50,782 nt of DNA from JAJDFU01 sp964595955. Lineage in GTDB: Bacteria; Bacteroidota; Bacteroidia; Chitinophagales; Saprospiraceae. The notes below the pieces were generated by a model. That model made no database searches, had not been told where the DNA came from, and worked only from the letters and a program-made list of their open reading frames with translations. Location: the NCBI GenBank assembly GCA_964595955.1, contig CAZQSF010000018.1:1-50782 (forward strand), given 5' to 3'. Shown piece after piece: positions 6,874 through 15,918 of the stretch (position 1 is the stretch's first letter; the number at the start of each line of letters is the position of its first letter). A program made the translations under genes and the position numbers.

Positions 6874-8436
6874 ATGGCTACGCTGACCGACATCCAAGTT
6901 CGCGAGCGCCTGCAGAGCCTCGTCGACAGCCTCTGCCAGGGCCTTTATGAGCGGGAGGAGGCCATAAAGCTGGCCCTGCTCAGCGCTGTGGCCGGGGAGA
7001 GCATTTTTCTGCTGGGCCCGCCCGGCGTGGGCAAAAGCCTCATCGCCCGGCGACTAAAATACGCCTTTCGCGATGGCACCTCTTTCGAATACCTGATGAG
7101 CAAATTCAGCACTCCGGACGAGATCTTCGGACCCGTGTCCATCAAAAAGCTCAAGGAAGAGGACAAATACGAACGCCAGACCGATCGCTACCTGCCGGGC
7201 GCCAATATCGTTTTCCTCGACGAAATCTGGAAGGCCGGCCCGGCCATACAGAACGCCCTGCTCACCATCCTCAACGAAAAGATCTATCGCAACGGCGACC
7301 AGGATATGAAGGTCGACATCCGGGGCATCATCACGGCCAGCAACGAATTGCCGCCCTCCGATAAAAGCCTGGACCCCATCTGGGACCGCTTTTTGTTGCG
7401 CCTGGAAATGAGCAACATCCGCCGCTTCGATCAATTCCTGAAGATGATCACGGACACGCGCGACGTATTCGAAGACGACGTGCCCACCACCGTCAAGCTA
7501 AGCCAGGACGAGCTGGATACCTGGAGCCGTCAGATCGATGAGGTTGCCGTGCCGGCGGAGGTGCTGAACACCATTCAACTGGTGAAAGCCCAGCTGGACC
7601 AACAGGCCGATAATCCTCAGGCCGGCATGCCGAAGGCTATACACGACCGCCGCTGGAAAAAGATCGTGCGGCTGCTTCGCACCTCCGCTTTCCTCAACGG
7701 CCGATCCCAGGTAGATCTCATGGACTGCTTCCTCTTGCAGCACTGCTTGTGGAACCGGCCCGAACAACAGGAGCCCGTTCTGAACCTGATCACGGAGGCC
7801 ATACGCAGGCACGGCTACACCCTGGCCGTGAACCTGAAAATAGTCCGCCAGGAAATGGAAGCTTTCGAGGCGGAAGTGGAGGAGGAGTTGCGCGTTCGCC
7901 ATACCCGCAGCGAACAAGTGCTGCAGCCCGTAGACGAGGAATATTACGAACTGATGCAACAGGACGAGCAGTTCGAGGGCGAGCGCATTCGCATCAAAGA
8001 CTTTCGGCAACTGCGCATGGATGAGGCTGAGGTCACCAATATCTACGACGGCGACAATAAGCTGGTCAACCGCCTCAAGGCCAAAAAGGGAGCGGATGAG
8101 TTTAGCCTGGAACTCACCTACAACTCCCGGCAGTATCGCTACCGCCTGCGCACCCACGAGCGGGAAGTCACCGAGACCCTCTTTAAAAAACCCCATCCCA
8201 TTGTGGTGAACCATTGGGAAGAGCGGCACGAGCGCCTGCAAAACTACATTCGCCAGCAACTGGACCGCCTGCAGAACGAGAAGCCCCAAGAACTCAAAAC
8301 CGCAGAACAAAACCTGTTCGTGGATGCCTCCTTTGCCGAGGTGGTTCAGGCCAACCTGCGCGAGGTGGAGGAAGCCTTGCAGAAACTCATGCTTCGCCTG
8401 GAAAAAGTGCGGCACGCCTACACCAAGCAAGAGTAA
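6874..8436 (+). CDS. ravA: RavA-type MoxR AAA+ ATPase
   Basis: A 520-residue cytoplasmic AAA+ ATPase. Walker A is GPPGVGKS (K54), Walker B is IVFLDEIW (D116/E117), and sensor 1 lies in IITASNELP. A GPVS segment (86-89) is typical of MoxR proteins. The region from about residue 300 to the end is charged and partly coiled-coil, like the LARA/C-terminal parts of E. coli RavA (498 aa). MoxR ATPases act with VWA partners as chaperones for complex assembly; E. coli RavA-ViaA works with respiratory complexes. The ViaA-like partner follows at 8583. The name rests on length, motifs and this pairing. Confidence 0.85.
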   Translation: MATLTDIQVRERLQSLVDSLCQGLYEREEAIKLALLSAVAGESIFLLGPPGVGKSLIARRLKYAFRDGTSFEYLMSKFSTPDEIFGPVSIKKLKEEDKYERQTDRYLPGANIVFLDEIWKAGPAIQNALLTILNEKIYRNGDQDMKVDIRGIITASNELPPSDKSLDPIWDRFLLRLEMSNIRRFDQFLKMITDTRDVFEDDVPTTVKLSQDELDTWSRQIDEVAVPAEVLNTIQLVKAQLDQQADNPQAGMPKAIHDRRWKKIVRLLRTSAFLNGRSQVDLMDCFLLQHCLWNRPEQQEPVLNLITEAIRRHGYTLAVNLKIVRQEMEAFEAEVEEELRVRHTRSEQVLQPVDEEYYELMQQDEQFEGERIRIKDFRQLRMDEAEVTNIYDGDNKLVNRLKAKKGADEFSLELTYNSRQYRYRLRTHEREVTETLFKKPHPIVVNHWEERHERLQNYIRQQLDRLQNEKPQELKTAEQNLFVDASFAEVVQANLREVEEALQKLMLRLEKVRHAYTKQE

Positions 8437-8582
8437 TACCGTATAAGAGGTGGAGGCTGTCTTGCCCCGTGTCTCGCGTTATTTCCGGTTTTGATCGGGA
8501 TCGCAAGAGTTCGGGAAAAAATCACTGGAGCAAGGGATGGAATAGCAAGCCGACAGCACGGCATCCCTACAATACTGGAATC

Positions 8583-10214
8583 ATGCCCAAGTCCCCGAAC
8601 CTGGCCCCGGAGGCAGCAGAACAATACGAGCGCTTCATCGAATTCGGGCAATTGCTCACCAAGCAGATGCGCCGCTACCTGGTGCGTTACCTGCACAACA
8701 AGCTAGAGCCGGGCACCTACGAGTTGCCGGAGTTGGACGACCAGTACTTTCGCTATTTCCAGCGAGCGCTGGACGACATCTTTGAGGGCACCGGCCTCCT
8801 GGAACTGCTGGGAGAGAACCGCCGGATACGAACGCAGGTGATCGCCGATACCCTGCGGTGGCTGCGTAAAACCTACGATAAAGTGCGCCGAAGGAACCCT
8901 TACCAGGACGAGCAGGACCGCCTGGAAGGCTGGTCGGTCACTCCCCTGCACGTGCTGGAGCGGCGCTGGCCTCACCTCATCAATTACCTCCGCCAGGAAT
9001 ACCGGCCCGAGCAACTGGACATGAGTTTTTACCAGGCGCGTTTTGAAGAACTGCTCCAGGACAACAAGCTGGAAGACCTCCATCCGGACGACCGCCGCCG
9101 CCTCGAACTCCTGTACACGGACCTGCTGGCCCAATGGGATGCCCTCCTCTACGCCAAGATTCTCGATTACCAGTTGCGCCACCTGGAAGAAGAACAACAA
9201 ACCTACTGCGGCCTCCTGAAAGCCAAAGTGGACGAATACAAGCGTCTCCAGCAGCTGATCTCGCCCTTTAGCGATTACCTGGGCTGGGATCTGTCCCGCA
9301 AGCTGTGGCAGGAGACGTCCTTCGATGTGGTGGAGCAATACCACGAGTTGCTGAATGACGAAGAATCCCTGCGTGAACTGGCCGACCTGCTTGGTAAATT
9401 GAGGGAGGCCGAGATCGAACTGCAAGAGGAAACCCTGGAGAAAACCATCATCCGCCAGGAATGGATCCCCGACCCGATGGCCCGAACGGAGATCGTGGGC
9501 ATACGCGAAAGCGATGACCTCAACCGGTTGCTGAGCTCGGAAGTCGGCCTGTTGAGCGATGCCGGCACCGAGGATCTCTTCCTGAAGCGCTATGCCGACA
9601 AAAACCTGCTCACTTTTCGCTACGAGGATAAGAAGCTGGTCAGGAGCGAAGACCAGATCACCGAAGTGTACAACAAGATACGCCAGAAGGAAAAGGGGCC
9701 GTTTATCGTATGCGTGGACACCAGCGAAAGTATGATGGGCCGGCCGGAGCAGGTGGCCAAAGTGTGCACCCTGGCTATCCTGAAGATGGCCCTGCGCGAA
9801 AACCGGCGCGCCTACCTCATCAACTTCAGCCGGGGCATTGAGACCCTGGACCTCTACGATGTTTCCGGATCCATTGATGCCCTGGCCAGCTTCCTGCGCA
9901 TGTCCTTCTACGGCGGCACCGACATCAGCCTGGCCCTGCACGAAGCCTTCCGCCAGATCCGGACGGAACAGTACCGGGATGCCGACGTGCTGGTGGTCTC
10001 CGATTTCATTCTCTACCGCATCGATCCCCGCATACTGGACGAGGTGCGCTCCTTTCAGCACCACCACGGCACTCAGTTTCACAGCCTGGTGCTGGGTGAC
10101 CAGGCCAACCCGCAAATAACCCGGGCCTTCGACACCAACTGGCAGTACGATCCGAACCAGAAAGGCGTGATCCGCGCATTGAATGCGCAATTGCAGGATA
10201 TCGGAAACCGTTGA
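8583..10214 (+). CDS. viaA: ViaA-like VWA-domain protein
   Basis: A 543-residue cytoplasmic protein with a long helical N-terminal half and a C-terminal von Willebrand A domain. The MIDAS motif DTSES begins at D379, followed by LINFSRGIETLDL, a Thr in SFYGGTDIS and VVSDFILY, all standard VWA metal-site elements. E. coli ViaA (483 aa) has the same order and partners RavA. I start at ATG 8583 (MPKSPNLAPEAAEQYERF); the frame is open further upstream into the end of ravA, but that part lacks coding character. The 146-bp gap after ravA is longer than expected for tight coupling and may hold a second promoter. Confidence 0.82.
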   Translation: MPKSPNLAPEAAEQYERFIEFGQLLTKQMRRYLVRYLHNKLEPGTYELPELDDQYFRYFQRALDDIFEGTGLLELLGENRRIRTQVIADTLRWLRKTYDKVRRRNPYQDEQDRLEGWSVTPLHVLERRWPHLINYLRQEYRPEQLDMSFYQARFEELLQDNKLEDLHPDDRRRLELLYTDLLAQWDALLYAKILDYQLRHLEEEQQTYCGLLKAKVDEYKRLQQLISPFSDYLGWDLSRKLWQETSFDVVEQYHELLNDEESLRELADLLGKLREAEIELQEETLEKTIIRQEWIPDPMARTEIVGIRESDDLNRLLSSEVGLLSDAGTEDLFLKRYADKNLLTFRYEDKKLVRSEDQITEVYNKIRQKEKGPFIVCVDTSESMMGRPEQVAKVCTLAILKMALRENRRAYLINFSRGIETLDLYDVSGSIDALASFLRMSFYGGTDISLALHEAFRQIRTEQYRDADVLVVSDFILYRIDPRILDEVRSFQHHHGTQFHSLVLGDQANPQITRAFDTNWQYDPNQKGVIRALNAQLQDIGNR

Positions 10215-10269
10215 AGGGACCTTTCTTCTCTCTTGTCTTCCCTGTATATTTAATACATAATACGTACTA

Positions 10270-10458
10270 AACGTGAGGTTGGAGTTGAAGCTAGTCGCTA
10301 AATTGATGAATGTCAAAACCTCAGGTTGTAGAAGCTAGATTGTAGAATGCTAGTAAGACATGCTGACGTCCCTATACCCTCTACCTGCTACCCTCTACCG
10401 GGAGGTTGGGCCCTGGCTACCATCACCTTACGAAATCTGCCATGCCCAACCTCACGTT
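10270..10458. repeat. Intergenic inverted-repeat island
   Basis: A perfect 13-bp inverted repeat (AACGTGAGGTTGG at 10270-10282, its complement at 10446-10458) bounds this stretch. A second inverted pair, GAGGTTGGGC/GCCCAACCTC, lies at 10402-10411 and 10444-10453, so the core octamer occurs three times. Inside are near-repeats (TGTAGAAGCTAG, TGTAGAATGCTAG) and a pyrimidine-rich run of CCCTCTACC-like units. The 342-bp gap 10215-10556 has no gene; it holds this island and the nested palindrome just after it. Confidence 0.6.
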
Positions 10459-10470
10459 ACTAAGAAAAAA

Positions 10471-10519
10471 CGGTTTTCAGGCTAATCCGCCTGCCGGTGG
10501 ATTATGGTATCCTGAAAAC
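10471..10519. repeat. Nested palindrome, REP-like
   Basis: Outer 9-bp arms (GTTTTCAGG at 10473-10481, CCTGAAAAC at 10511-10519) enclose inner 9-bp arms (TAATCCGCC at 10483-10491, GGTGGATTA at 10496-10504, one G-T pair) around a TGCC loop. The 12-mer ACGGTTTTCAGG at 10470 recurs at the last 12 bases of the window, and a 12/13 match to its inverted partner occurs at 50700. This suggests a dispersed repeat family; it could also act as a terminator or mRNA end. Confidence 0.55.
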
Positions 10520-10556
10520 TCGTGAAGGATCCGGGGGACTACCCGGCGCGATTGGG

Positions 10557-10985
10557 ATGGATAGGAATCTCCATCCAGAGGGTCAGTTAACCCATAATAA
10601 GCTGCTTACCGTGTCTGTTTGCCACGATTTCATCGATCAATATGAAGGAGTCCAACAAGAGCTTCTCACCTACCTGGATGAACTCATCTCCTCCTTCCCG
10701 GAGGTCACCTGCAGGCTTCGGTACCAACTGCCGTTCTACTACCGCAAAAGCTGGATCTGTTATCTCAACCCCAACCAAGACGGGAAGGTGGAACTGGCGT
10801 TCACTCGCGGCAACGAACTGTCCAACGAACAGGGGCTGCTGGCCTCCAGAGGTCGCAAGCAGGTGTATAGTGCAATGTTCTCGTCTATCCTGGATGTAGA
10901 TGAGAATGAGTTATTGGAAGTACTTCAGGAAGCGTTTGTGCTGGATGCCGAGGTGCCTTATGCATCCAAACGGAAAGGGAAGTAG
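10557..10985 (+). CDS. DUF1801 family protein
   Basis: A small cytoplasmic protein of 142 residues with the DUF1801 (YdhG-like) pattern: a helical lead (LTYLDELISSFPEV), a central FYYRKSWICYLNP strand, KVELAFTRGNEL, then RGRKQVYSAMF and a helical end. Members are found in many bacteria, and their biochemical role is not settled. The start is uncertain: ATG 10557 is used here, and GTG 10611 would leave 124 residues. It converges on the TonB C-terminal gene with only one base between the stops. The repeat island lies directly upstream. Confidence 0.75.
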   Translation: MDRNLHPEGQLTHNKLLTVSVCHDFIDQYEGVQQELLTYLDELISSFPEVTCRLRYQLPFYYRKSWICYLNPNQDGKVELAFTRGNELSNEQGLLASRGRKQVYSAMFSSILDVDENELLEVLQEAFVLDAEVPYASKRKGK

Positions 10986-10986
10986 C

Positions 10987-11436
10987 TCACTTGGGCGTTC
11001 CCATGCGAAACTGGACCGGGAGTACCAGATGGACGTCCACTTGCTTGCCGCCGGCCCGGGCGGGAATCCAGACCAAGTCTTCCTGCGCGCGGCGCACGGC
11101 ATTCATCGCAGCTTCTCCGCAGCCGCCGCCTATGTCTTTGACCACCTGCAGGTCGCGCATTTCACCGGTTGCGGAAAGCTTGAAACCGACCTGAACGATG
11201 CCCTGGATCTGTTCTCGAATGGCATCGCCCGGATACCGCACCTGATCGAACACCCGCGTCAGCAATTCGCGCATAGCGCATTCGCCGCGGGCCTGTTCGC
11301 CGGCTTCTTCCGCGCAGGATTCCGGATAGGGCAATTGATCGACCTCCTTGACCAGGATCTCGGCAATGGATTGGGCACCGACCGCTCCCCCGAGAAGGCA
11401 ACAAAGGGGCAGCAGCAACAGATAACGGATCGCCAT
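10987..11436 (-). CDS. Secreted TonB C-terminal domain protein
   Basis: A 149-residue protein with a signal peptide (MAIRYLLLLPLCCLLGGAVGAQ) and a TonB C-terminal-like domain: QGIVQVGFKLSATGEMRDLQVVKDIGGGCGEAAMNAVRRA ... HLVLPVQFRM. Classical TonB is held in the inner membrane by an N-terminal anchor. Here the N-terminus looks cleavable, so it should be free in the periplasm. The IGGGCGEAA loop with its Cys is shared with the larger protein at 20857, showing a local family. A -7-like box lies about 30 nt upstream, which separates it from sdhB. Its role is unknown; an energy-transduction role is doubtful. Confidence 0.72.
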   Translation of the reverse strand: MAIRYLLLLPLCCLLGGAVGAQSIAEILVKEVDQLPYPESCAEEAGEQARGECAMRELLTRVFDQVRYPGDAIREQIQGIVQVGFKLSATGEMRDLQVVKDIGGGCGEAAMNAVRRAQEDLVWIPARAGGKQVDVHLVLPVQFRMGTPK

Positions 11437-11462
11437 ACGAAACGGTTTCGGGATATTTATCC

Positions 11463-11470
11463 CAAGTATA
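11463..11470 (-). promoter_or_regulatory. -7 promoter box of TonB_C gene
   Basis: TATACTTG on the minus strand matches TAnnTTTG at all but one fixed position, 26 nt upstream of the ATG at 11436. It supports the start at MAIRYLL over the longer frame from 11475. No -33 TTTG was found. Confidence 0.35.
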
Positions 11471-11578
11471 CGCAATTACCGCCTACTTCACGCCTTCCAA
11501 GGCCCGGAGCCGCAACACTGGAGAGTGGGCGCCGGCCTGTCCTTCCGATGGGCTTTCCGGCTGGTTCTCCTTCGCGAC

Positions 11579-12334
11579 TCAGGCATTCGTCTCCGACCCC
11601 AGGACTGAGGAGAAGTATTCCCGGTTCATGCGGGCAATATTCTCCACGGAGATCTCCTTGGGGCATTCCGCTTCGCAGGCTGTGATATTGGAACAGTTGC
11701 CGAAGCCCTCCTTATCCATCTGAGCCACCATGGCCTGCGCCCGGCGCTTGGCTTCCGGTTTGCCCTGAGGCAACATGGCCAGGTGCGATACCTTGGCCGA
11801 CACAAACAGCATGGCAGAAGCATTGGGGCAGGCAGCTACGCAAGCTCCGCAACCGATGCAAGTAGCGGCGTTAAAGGCCTCGTCGGCGGTCTCCTTGCGC
11901 ACGGGAATGGCGTTGGCGTCCTGTGCCTGGCCGGTATTCACCGCCACATAACCGCCCGACTCGATGATGCGGTCAAACGAAGAGCGGTCCACGACCAGGT
12001 CGCGGAGTACGGGAAAGGCCTTGGCCCGGAAGGGCTCGATGGTGATGGTTTCGCCATCCTTGAAGTGGCGCATGTGCAACTGGCAGGCCGTGGTGCCCTG
12101 CATGGGCCCGTGCGGATAACCGTTGATCACCATGCTGCAGGTGCCGCAGATGCCTTCCCGGCAGTCGTGTTCGAAGGCGATGGGGCGCTTCTTCTCGGCC
12201 ACCAGCCGCTCGTTGAGCACATCCAGCATCTCCAGAAAGGACATGTCCGGATTGACATCGTCCATTTGATAGGTCTGAAACTGGCCTTTGGGAAATTCAC
12301 CTCCCTCACGCCATATTTTGAGCCTGAGCTTCAT
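11579..12334 (-). CDS. sdhB: Succinate dehydrogenase / fumarate reductase iron-sulfur subunit
   Basis: A 251-residue electron-transfer subunit of respiratory complex II. The N-terminal ferredoxin domain has the [2Fe-2S] cysteines in CREGICGTCSM and a later TACQLHM. The C-terminal domain carries CIGCGACVAACPN and ITACEAECP for the [4Fe-4S] and [3Fe-4S] clusters. It passes electrons from the flavin subunit to the membrane cytochrome b. It is the last gene of sdhCAB, 88 bp after sdhA. The succinate versus fumarate direction cannot be told from sequence alone; an aerobic Bacteroidota would favour succinate oxidation to menaquinone. Confidence 0.93.
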   Translation of the reverse strand: MKLRLKIWREGGEFPKGQFQTYQMDDVNPDMSFLEMLDVLNERLVAEKKRPIAFEHDCREGICGTCSMVINGYPHGPMQGTTACQLHMRHFKDGETITIEPFRAKAFPVLRDLVVDRSSFDRIIESGGYVAVNTGQAQDANAIPVRKETADEAFNAATCIGCGACVAACPNASAMLFVSAKVSHLAMLPQGKPEAKRRAQAMVAQMDKEGFGNCSNITACEAECPKEISVENIARMNREYFSSVLGSETNA

Positions 12335-12422
12335 TTCGTATTTCGATTTTCGCTTTACAGAGAACTATGGGGCATTCCGGTTTGGGCGTATCCCAACAAG
12401 AGGGGACACCTCCTGAACCGGA

Positions 12423-14423
12423 TTATTTGTAGGAACGCGTTTTGAGTTCGACATTTTCGAAGACCAGCTCTTCTTTGTGAAGTTCGGGTTCTTCGTCCCA
12501 GCCTTTGTACTCCCAGGCCGACACATAGGCGTAGTCCTCGTCATTGCGCAGGGCTTCACCTTCTTCGGACTGGTACTCCTCGCGGAAGTGCCCGCCGCAG
12601 CTTTCGTTGCGATCCAGGGCATCCACCATCATGAGTTCGCCCAGCTCCAGAAAGTCGGCTACGCGATAGGCTTTCTCCAGCTCGGGATTGTATTCTTCAT
12701 TGGTGCCGGCCACATAAAGGTCGTTCCAGAACTCCTCGCGCAGTTCGCGGATCATCTGGCGGGCACTTTTCAGCCCTTCGGCATTGCGGGCCATACCGCA
12801 GTAGTCCCACATGATGCGGCCCAGCCGGCGATGAATGCTTTCGGGGCTCTGGCTGCCGTTGATGCCAAGCAGCCGGTCGATCTGCCCTCGCACATTATTT
12901 TCGGCTTCGGCAAAGGCTTCGTGGTCAGTACTGATCGCACCGGTCCGTATCTCGCCGGCCAGGAATTGGCCTATGGTGTAAGGCAATACGAAATAGCCGT
13001 CGGCCAAGCCCTGCATGAGAGCCGATGCCCCCAGGCGGTTGGCCCCGTGATCACTGAAGTTGGCCTCGCCTAATGCAAACAGACCCGGAATATTGGTTTC
13101 CAGATTGTAATCCACCCAAAGCCCCCCCATGGTGAAGTGCACCGCCGGGTAGATCATCATAGGGGTTTTGTAGGGGTCTTGCCCTTTGATCTTTTCGTAC
13201 ATCTCAAAGAGGTTGCCGTATTTGGCCTCCACCACCTTCTCGCCCAGTTGGCGCACGGTGGCCTCGTCGGGATTGTGCATGCCCTTGGTGTGGGCTTCGG
13301 AGCGGCCATAACGCATAATGGCATCTTCGAAGTCGAGATAGACGGCCAGGCTATTCTGGTTGACACCCCGTCCTTCGTCACACACCTGCTTGGCGGCACG
13401 GCTGGCCACATCGCGAGGCACGAGGTTGCCGAAGGCCGGATAGCGGCGTTCCAGATAGTAGTCCCGCTCATCCTCGGGAATGTCAGTGGGTTTCAGGCGG
13501 CCTTCGCGGATGGCCTGCACATCCTCTATCTTTCGAGGTACCCAAACGCGACCGTCGTTGCGAAGCGACTCGCTCATCAGGGTGAGCTTGCTCTGATAGT
13601 CGCCCGAGACGGGTATGCAAGTGGGATGGATCTGCGTAAAACAGGGATTAGCCATGTAGGCACCCCGTTTGGTGGCTCGCCAGGCAGCGGTCACGTTGCA
13701 GTTCATCGCATTGGTGCTCAGGTAGTACACATTGCTGTAGCCGCCGGTGCCCAGCACGACCGCATGGGCTGCGTGGCGTTCGATCTTTCCATTCAGCAAA
13801 TTGCGCGTGATGATACCGCGCGCTTTCCCGTCCACAACCACCACATCCAGCATCTCGTGCCGGTTGAACATTTGCACATTGCCTAGGCTGACCTGACGGC
13901 TCAGCGCCTGATAAGCCCCCAGCAGCAACTGCTGACCGGTTTGGCCGCGAGCGTAAAAGGTGCGGCTCACCTGCACCCCGCCAAAGGAGCGGTTGGCGAG
14001 CAGGCCGCCGTATTCGCGAGCAAAAGGAACACCCTGAGCGACAGCCTGGTCAATGATGTTGACGCTTACCTCAGCCAGGCGGTGCACATTGGCTTCCCGG
14101 GAGCGGTAATCCCCTCCTTTGATCGTATCGTAAAATAGGCGATATACACTGTCGCCATCGTTCTGATAATTCTTGGCGCCATTGATCCCCCCCTGTGCGG
14201 CGATGGAGTGAGCGCGTCGGGGGCTGTCGTGAAAGGTAAATGCCTTGACGTTGTACCCCAGTTCAGCCAGAGTGGCTGCTGCAGAAGCCCCGGCCAGGCC
14301 GGTCCCTACTACAATGACATCAATGCGTCTCTTATTATTGGGAGCAACCAGGGACACCGTGGAGCGGTAATTCGTCCACTTTTCCGAAAGGGAACCGGCA
14401 GGTACTTTTCCATCGAGTTTCAT
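12423..14423 (-). CDS. sdhA: Succinate dehydrogenase / fumarate reductase flavoprotein subunit
   Basis: A 666-residue catalytic subunit of complex II with covalently bound FAD. The dinucleotide motif VVGTGLAGASAA starts near residue 39, and HSIAAQGGINGAKNY holds the histidine expected to bind FAD. GANRLGASALMQGLADGYFV is the conserved C-terminal FAD segment. It oxidises succinate to fumarate at the cytoplasmic face and hands electrons to SdhB. The length and an insertion-rich C-terminus fit the Bacteroidota type-B enzymes. It lies 19 bp after sdhC and is surely co-transcribed with it. Confidence 0.95.
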   Translation of the reverse strand: MKLDGKVPAGSLSEKWTNYRSTVSLVAPNNKRRIDVIVVGTGLAGASAAATLAELGYNVKAFTFHDSPRRAHSIAAQGGINGAKNYQNDGDSVYRLFYDTIKGGDYRSREANVHRLAEVSVNIIDQAVAQGVPFAREYGGLLANRSFGGVQVSRTFYARGQTGQQLLLGAYQALSRQVSLGNVQMFNRHEMLDVVVVDGKARGIITRNLLNGKIERHAAHAVVLGTGGYSNVYYLSTNAMNCNVTAAWRATKRGAYMANPCFTQIHPTCIPVSGDYQSKLTLMSESLRNDGRVWVPRKIEDVQAIREGRLKPTDIPEDERDYYLERRYPAFGNLVPRDVASRAAKQVCDEGRGVNQNSLAVYLDFEDAIMRYGRSEAHTKGMHNPDEATVRQLGEKVVEAKYGNLFEMYEKIKGQDPYKTPMMIYPAVHFTMGGLWVDYNLETNIPGLFALGEANFSDHGANRLGASALMQGLADGYFVLPYTIGQFLAGEIRTGAISTDHEAFAEAENNVRGQIDRLLGINGSQSPESIHRRLGRIMWDYCGMARNAEGLKSARQMIRELREEFWNDLYVAGTNEEYNPELEKAYRVADFLELGELMMVDALDRNESCGGHFREEYQSEEGEALRNDEDYAYVSAWEYKGWDEEPELHKEELVFENVELKTRSYK

Positions 14424-14442
14424 GCGAACAATGCGTTTTTAT

Positions 14443-15153
14443 TTAAAGATAAGGCCACCAGCCATTCTCCGCGCCGAACATGTAGACGGGGATAGTGGCG
14501 AAGCCCAGAGGAATCAATACGGAGTACACCTTGCCGACAAATTTGATGGCGGGGGTGTACTTGCGATGGTTTACGCCAAGCGTCTGAAAGGCCGACTGAA
14601 AACCATGCCAGAGGTGAAAAGCGATCACGAGCATAGACACCACGTAAAAGATCACGAATCCAGGGTTGGTGAAAGCATACACCACCGGTTCGTATAAGTC
14701 CTTCACCTCTTTTCCATCTACGGTGACGTAGCTGAGTCGGTCCAGTTTCATTTGCAGCCAGAACTGGTACATGTGAATAGCGATGAATACGAAAATGATC
14801 GTGCCCAACCATCCCATGTTCTTGCTGGCAAAGCCGCTCGTTTTTACCGTCCGGGTTACTTTCACCGCGTAGCGTTCACTGCCCCGGGCCACTTGGTTTT
14901 GACGCCAGAGCAGCCATCCCTGAACGGCGTGTATCAGAATGAACGCGTACAGTCCGTAGGAGATCGTTTTGATCAGTGGATTGTGTGTCATAAAATACGC
15001 GTAGGCATTGAATGCAGCCCCTCCGTCGTTGTACAGCAACTGCAGGTTACCGGCCAGGTGGACGACGAGGAATAAAATGAGAAACAAGCCCGTAAGACTC
15101 ATAATCAGCTTCTTACCCAGCGAAGAGGTCAGAAAACTGGAAACCCAACTCAT
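14443..15153 (-). CDS. sdhC: Succinate dehydrogenase cytochrome b subunit (type B)
   Basis: A 236-residue membrane anchor with about five transmembrane helices, for example KLIMSLTGLFLILFLVVHLAGN and FVIFYVVSMLVIAFHLWHGFQSAF. Histidines in VHLAGN, ILIHAVQG, IAIHMYQF and AFHLWHG are candidates for the ligands of two b hemes, as in single-subunit type-B complex II. It delivers electrons to menaquinone. I start at MSWVSSFLTSSLGKK (15153), since the upstream extension is unlike the family. It is the first gene of sdhCAB. No D subunit follows, which fits type B. Confidence 0.93.
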   Translation of the reverse strand: MSWVSSFLTSSLGKKLIMSLTGLFLILFLVVHLAGNLQLLYNDGGAAFNAYAYFMTHNPLIKTISYGLYAFILIHAVQGWLLWRQNQVARGSERYAVKVTRTVKTSGFASKNMGWLGTIIFVFIAIHMYQFWLQMKLDRLSYVTVDGKEVKDLYEPVVYAFTNPGFVIFYVVSMLVIAFHLWHGFQSAFQTLGVNHRKYTPAIKFVGKVYSVLIPLGFATIPVYMFGAENGWWPYL

Positions 15154-15339
15154 ACGTTTGCGTTTTGTCTTTTGTAAGTTCGATAGTCGTGAAGGGGCCA
15201 TTCCGCCATATCATTTGGCGGGGCCGGTGAAGTCTTCACAAATGTATTAGTTTAAAGCCCTCCTCCCCAAGGGAAGTTTGGGAGCGCCTTGCTCTTCTCT
15301 TTATTTAGAATGAATCAAAATAAACCCGTTCGCCTTTTC

Positions 15340-15834
15340 ATGAAAAAGCCCACCTTCACGTTCAAGCAGTTCTTGACCTACTTCCCGGAGGTCGACTTGC
15401 CCGTAATACTCCGCGAGGAATCCGCCCAAACCTTCAGCCGGGAAAACAAGGCACTCCCGGCTCCTCTGATCGACCAATTTCTGGCCGCCTTGCAGGAAGA
15501 GCCCACCGACGAATACACCGAGTACGTCCCGTGCCTTCGCCTGAAAAACACGGGCCGTTTTCACGCATTGGTCTATTGGAAGGCCCATTTGATGAGCTAT
15601 GCCTTCCATTTGGCTACCTTTACCCAGGAGGGGCAGCTGATCGCCCAGCGAGCCATAGCCGGAACTTATTCGGACGGTGAATCGTTAATTCAGTCTGTAG
15701 GGACTATTGAAGAAGATTGGGATATTCTGATCGTGAGTGGCCAATCCCAACAAGGACAGTTTGAAGCCTCAAAAAGCCGAACGATTCAACTCGAACTTCT
15801 CCCCGACGGAACCCTTGTAGAAACGCAAGCCTGA
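15340..15834 (+). CDS. Hypothetical protein
   Basis: A soluble protein of 164 residues that I do not recognise. It opens with TFTFKQFLTYFPEVDLPVIL, which looks like a family-specific N-terminus, and continues with mixed alpha/beta content and no signal peptide or metal motifs. ATG 15340 (MKKPTF) is used; ATG 15310 (MNQNKPVRLF) adds ten residues and is also possible. It is divergent from sdhC and 84 bp before the RNase R gene, so it could share the latter's transcript. It may be a lineage-specific housekeeping protein. Confidence 0.65.
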   Translation: MKKPTFTFKQFLTYFPEVDLPVILREESAQTFSRENKALPAPLIDQFLAALQEEPTDEYTEYVPCLRLKNTGRFHALVYWKAHLMSYAFHLATFTQEGQLIAQRAIAGTYSDGESLIQSVGTIEEDWDILIVSGQSQQGQFEASKSRTIQLELLPDGTLVETQA

Positions 15835-15918
15835 ACGGGCCTCTCTGCAGGGAATTCACTTTTGATTCAAAACTAAAACCCAAACATCCGGATCGGGGCA
15901 TTCAATCCCTGAAGCACT

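Noticed and set aside
10326..10360. TGTAGAAGCTAG and TGTAGAATGCTAG as operator relatives
   Set aside because: The right half-site is CTAG, not CTACA, and they sit in a repeat island with no promoter at the set distance.
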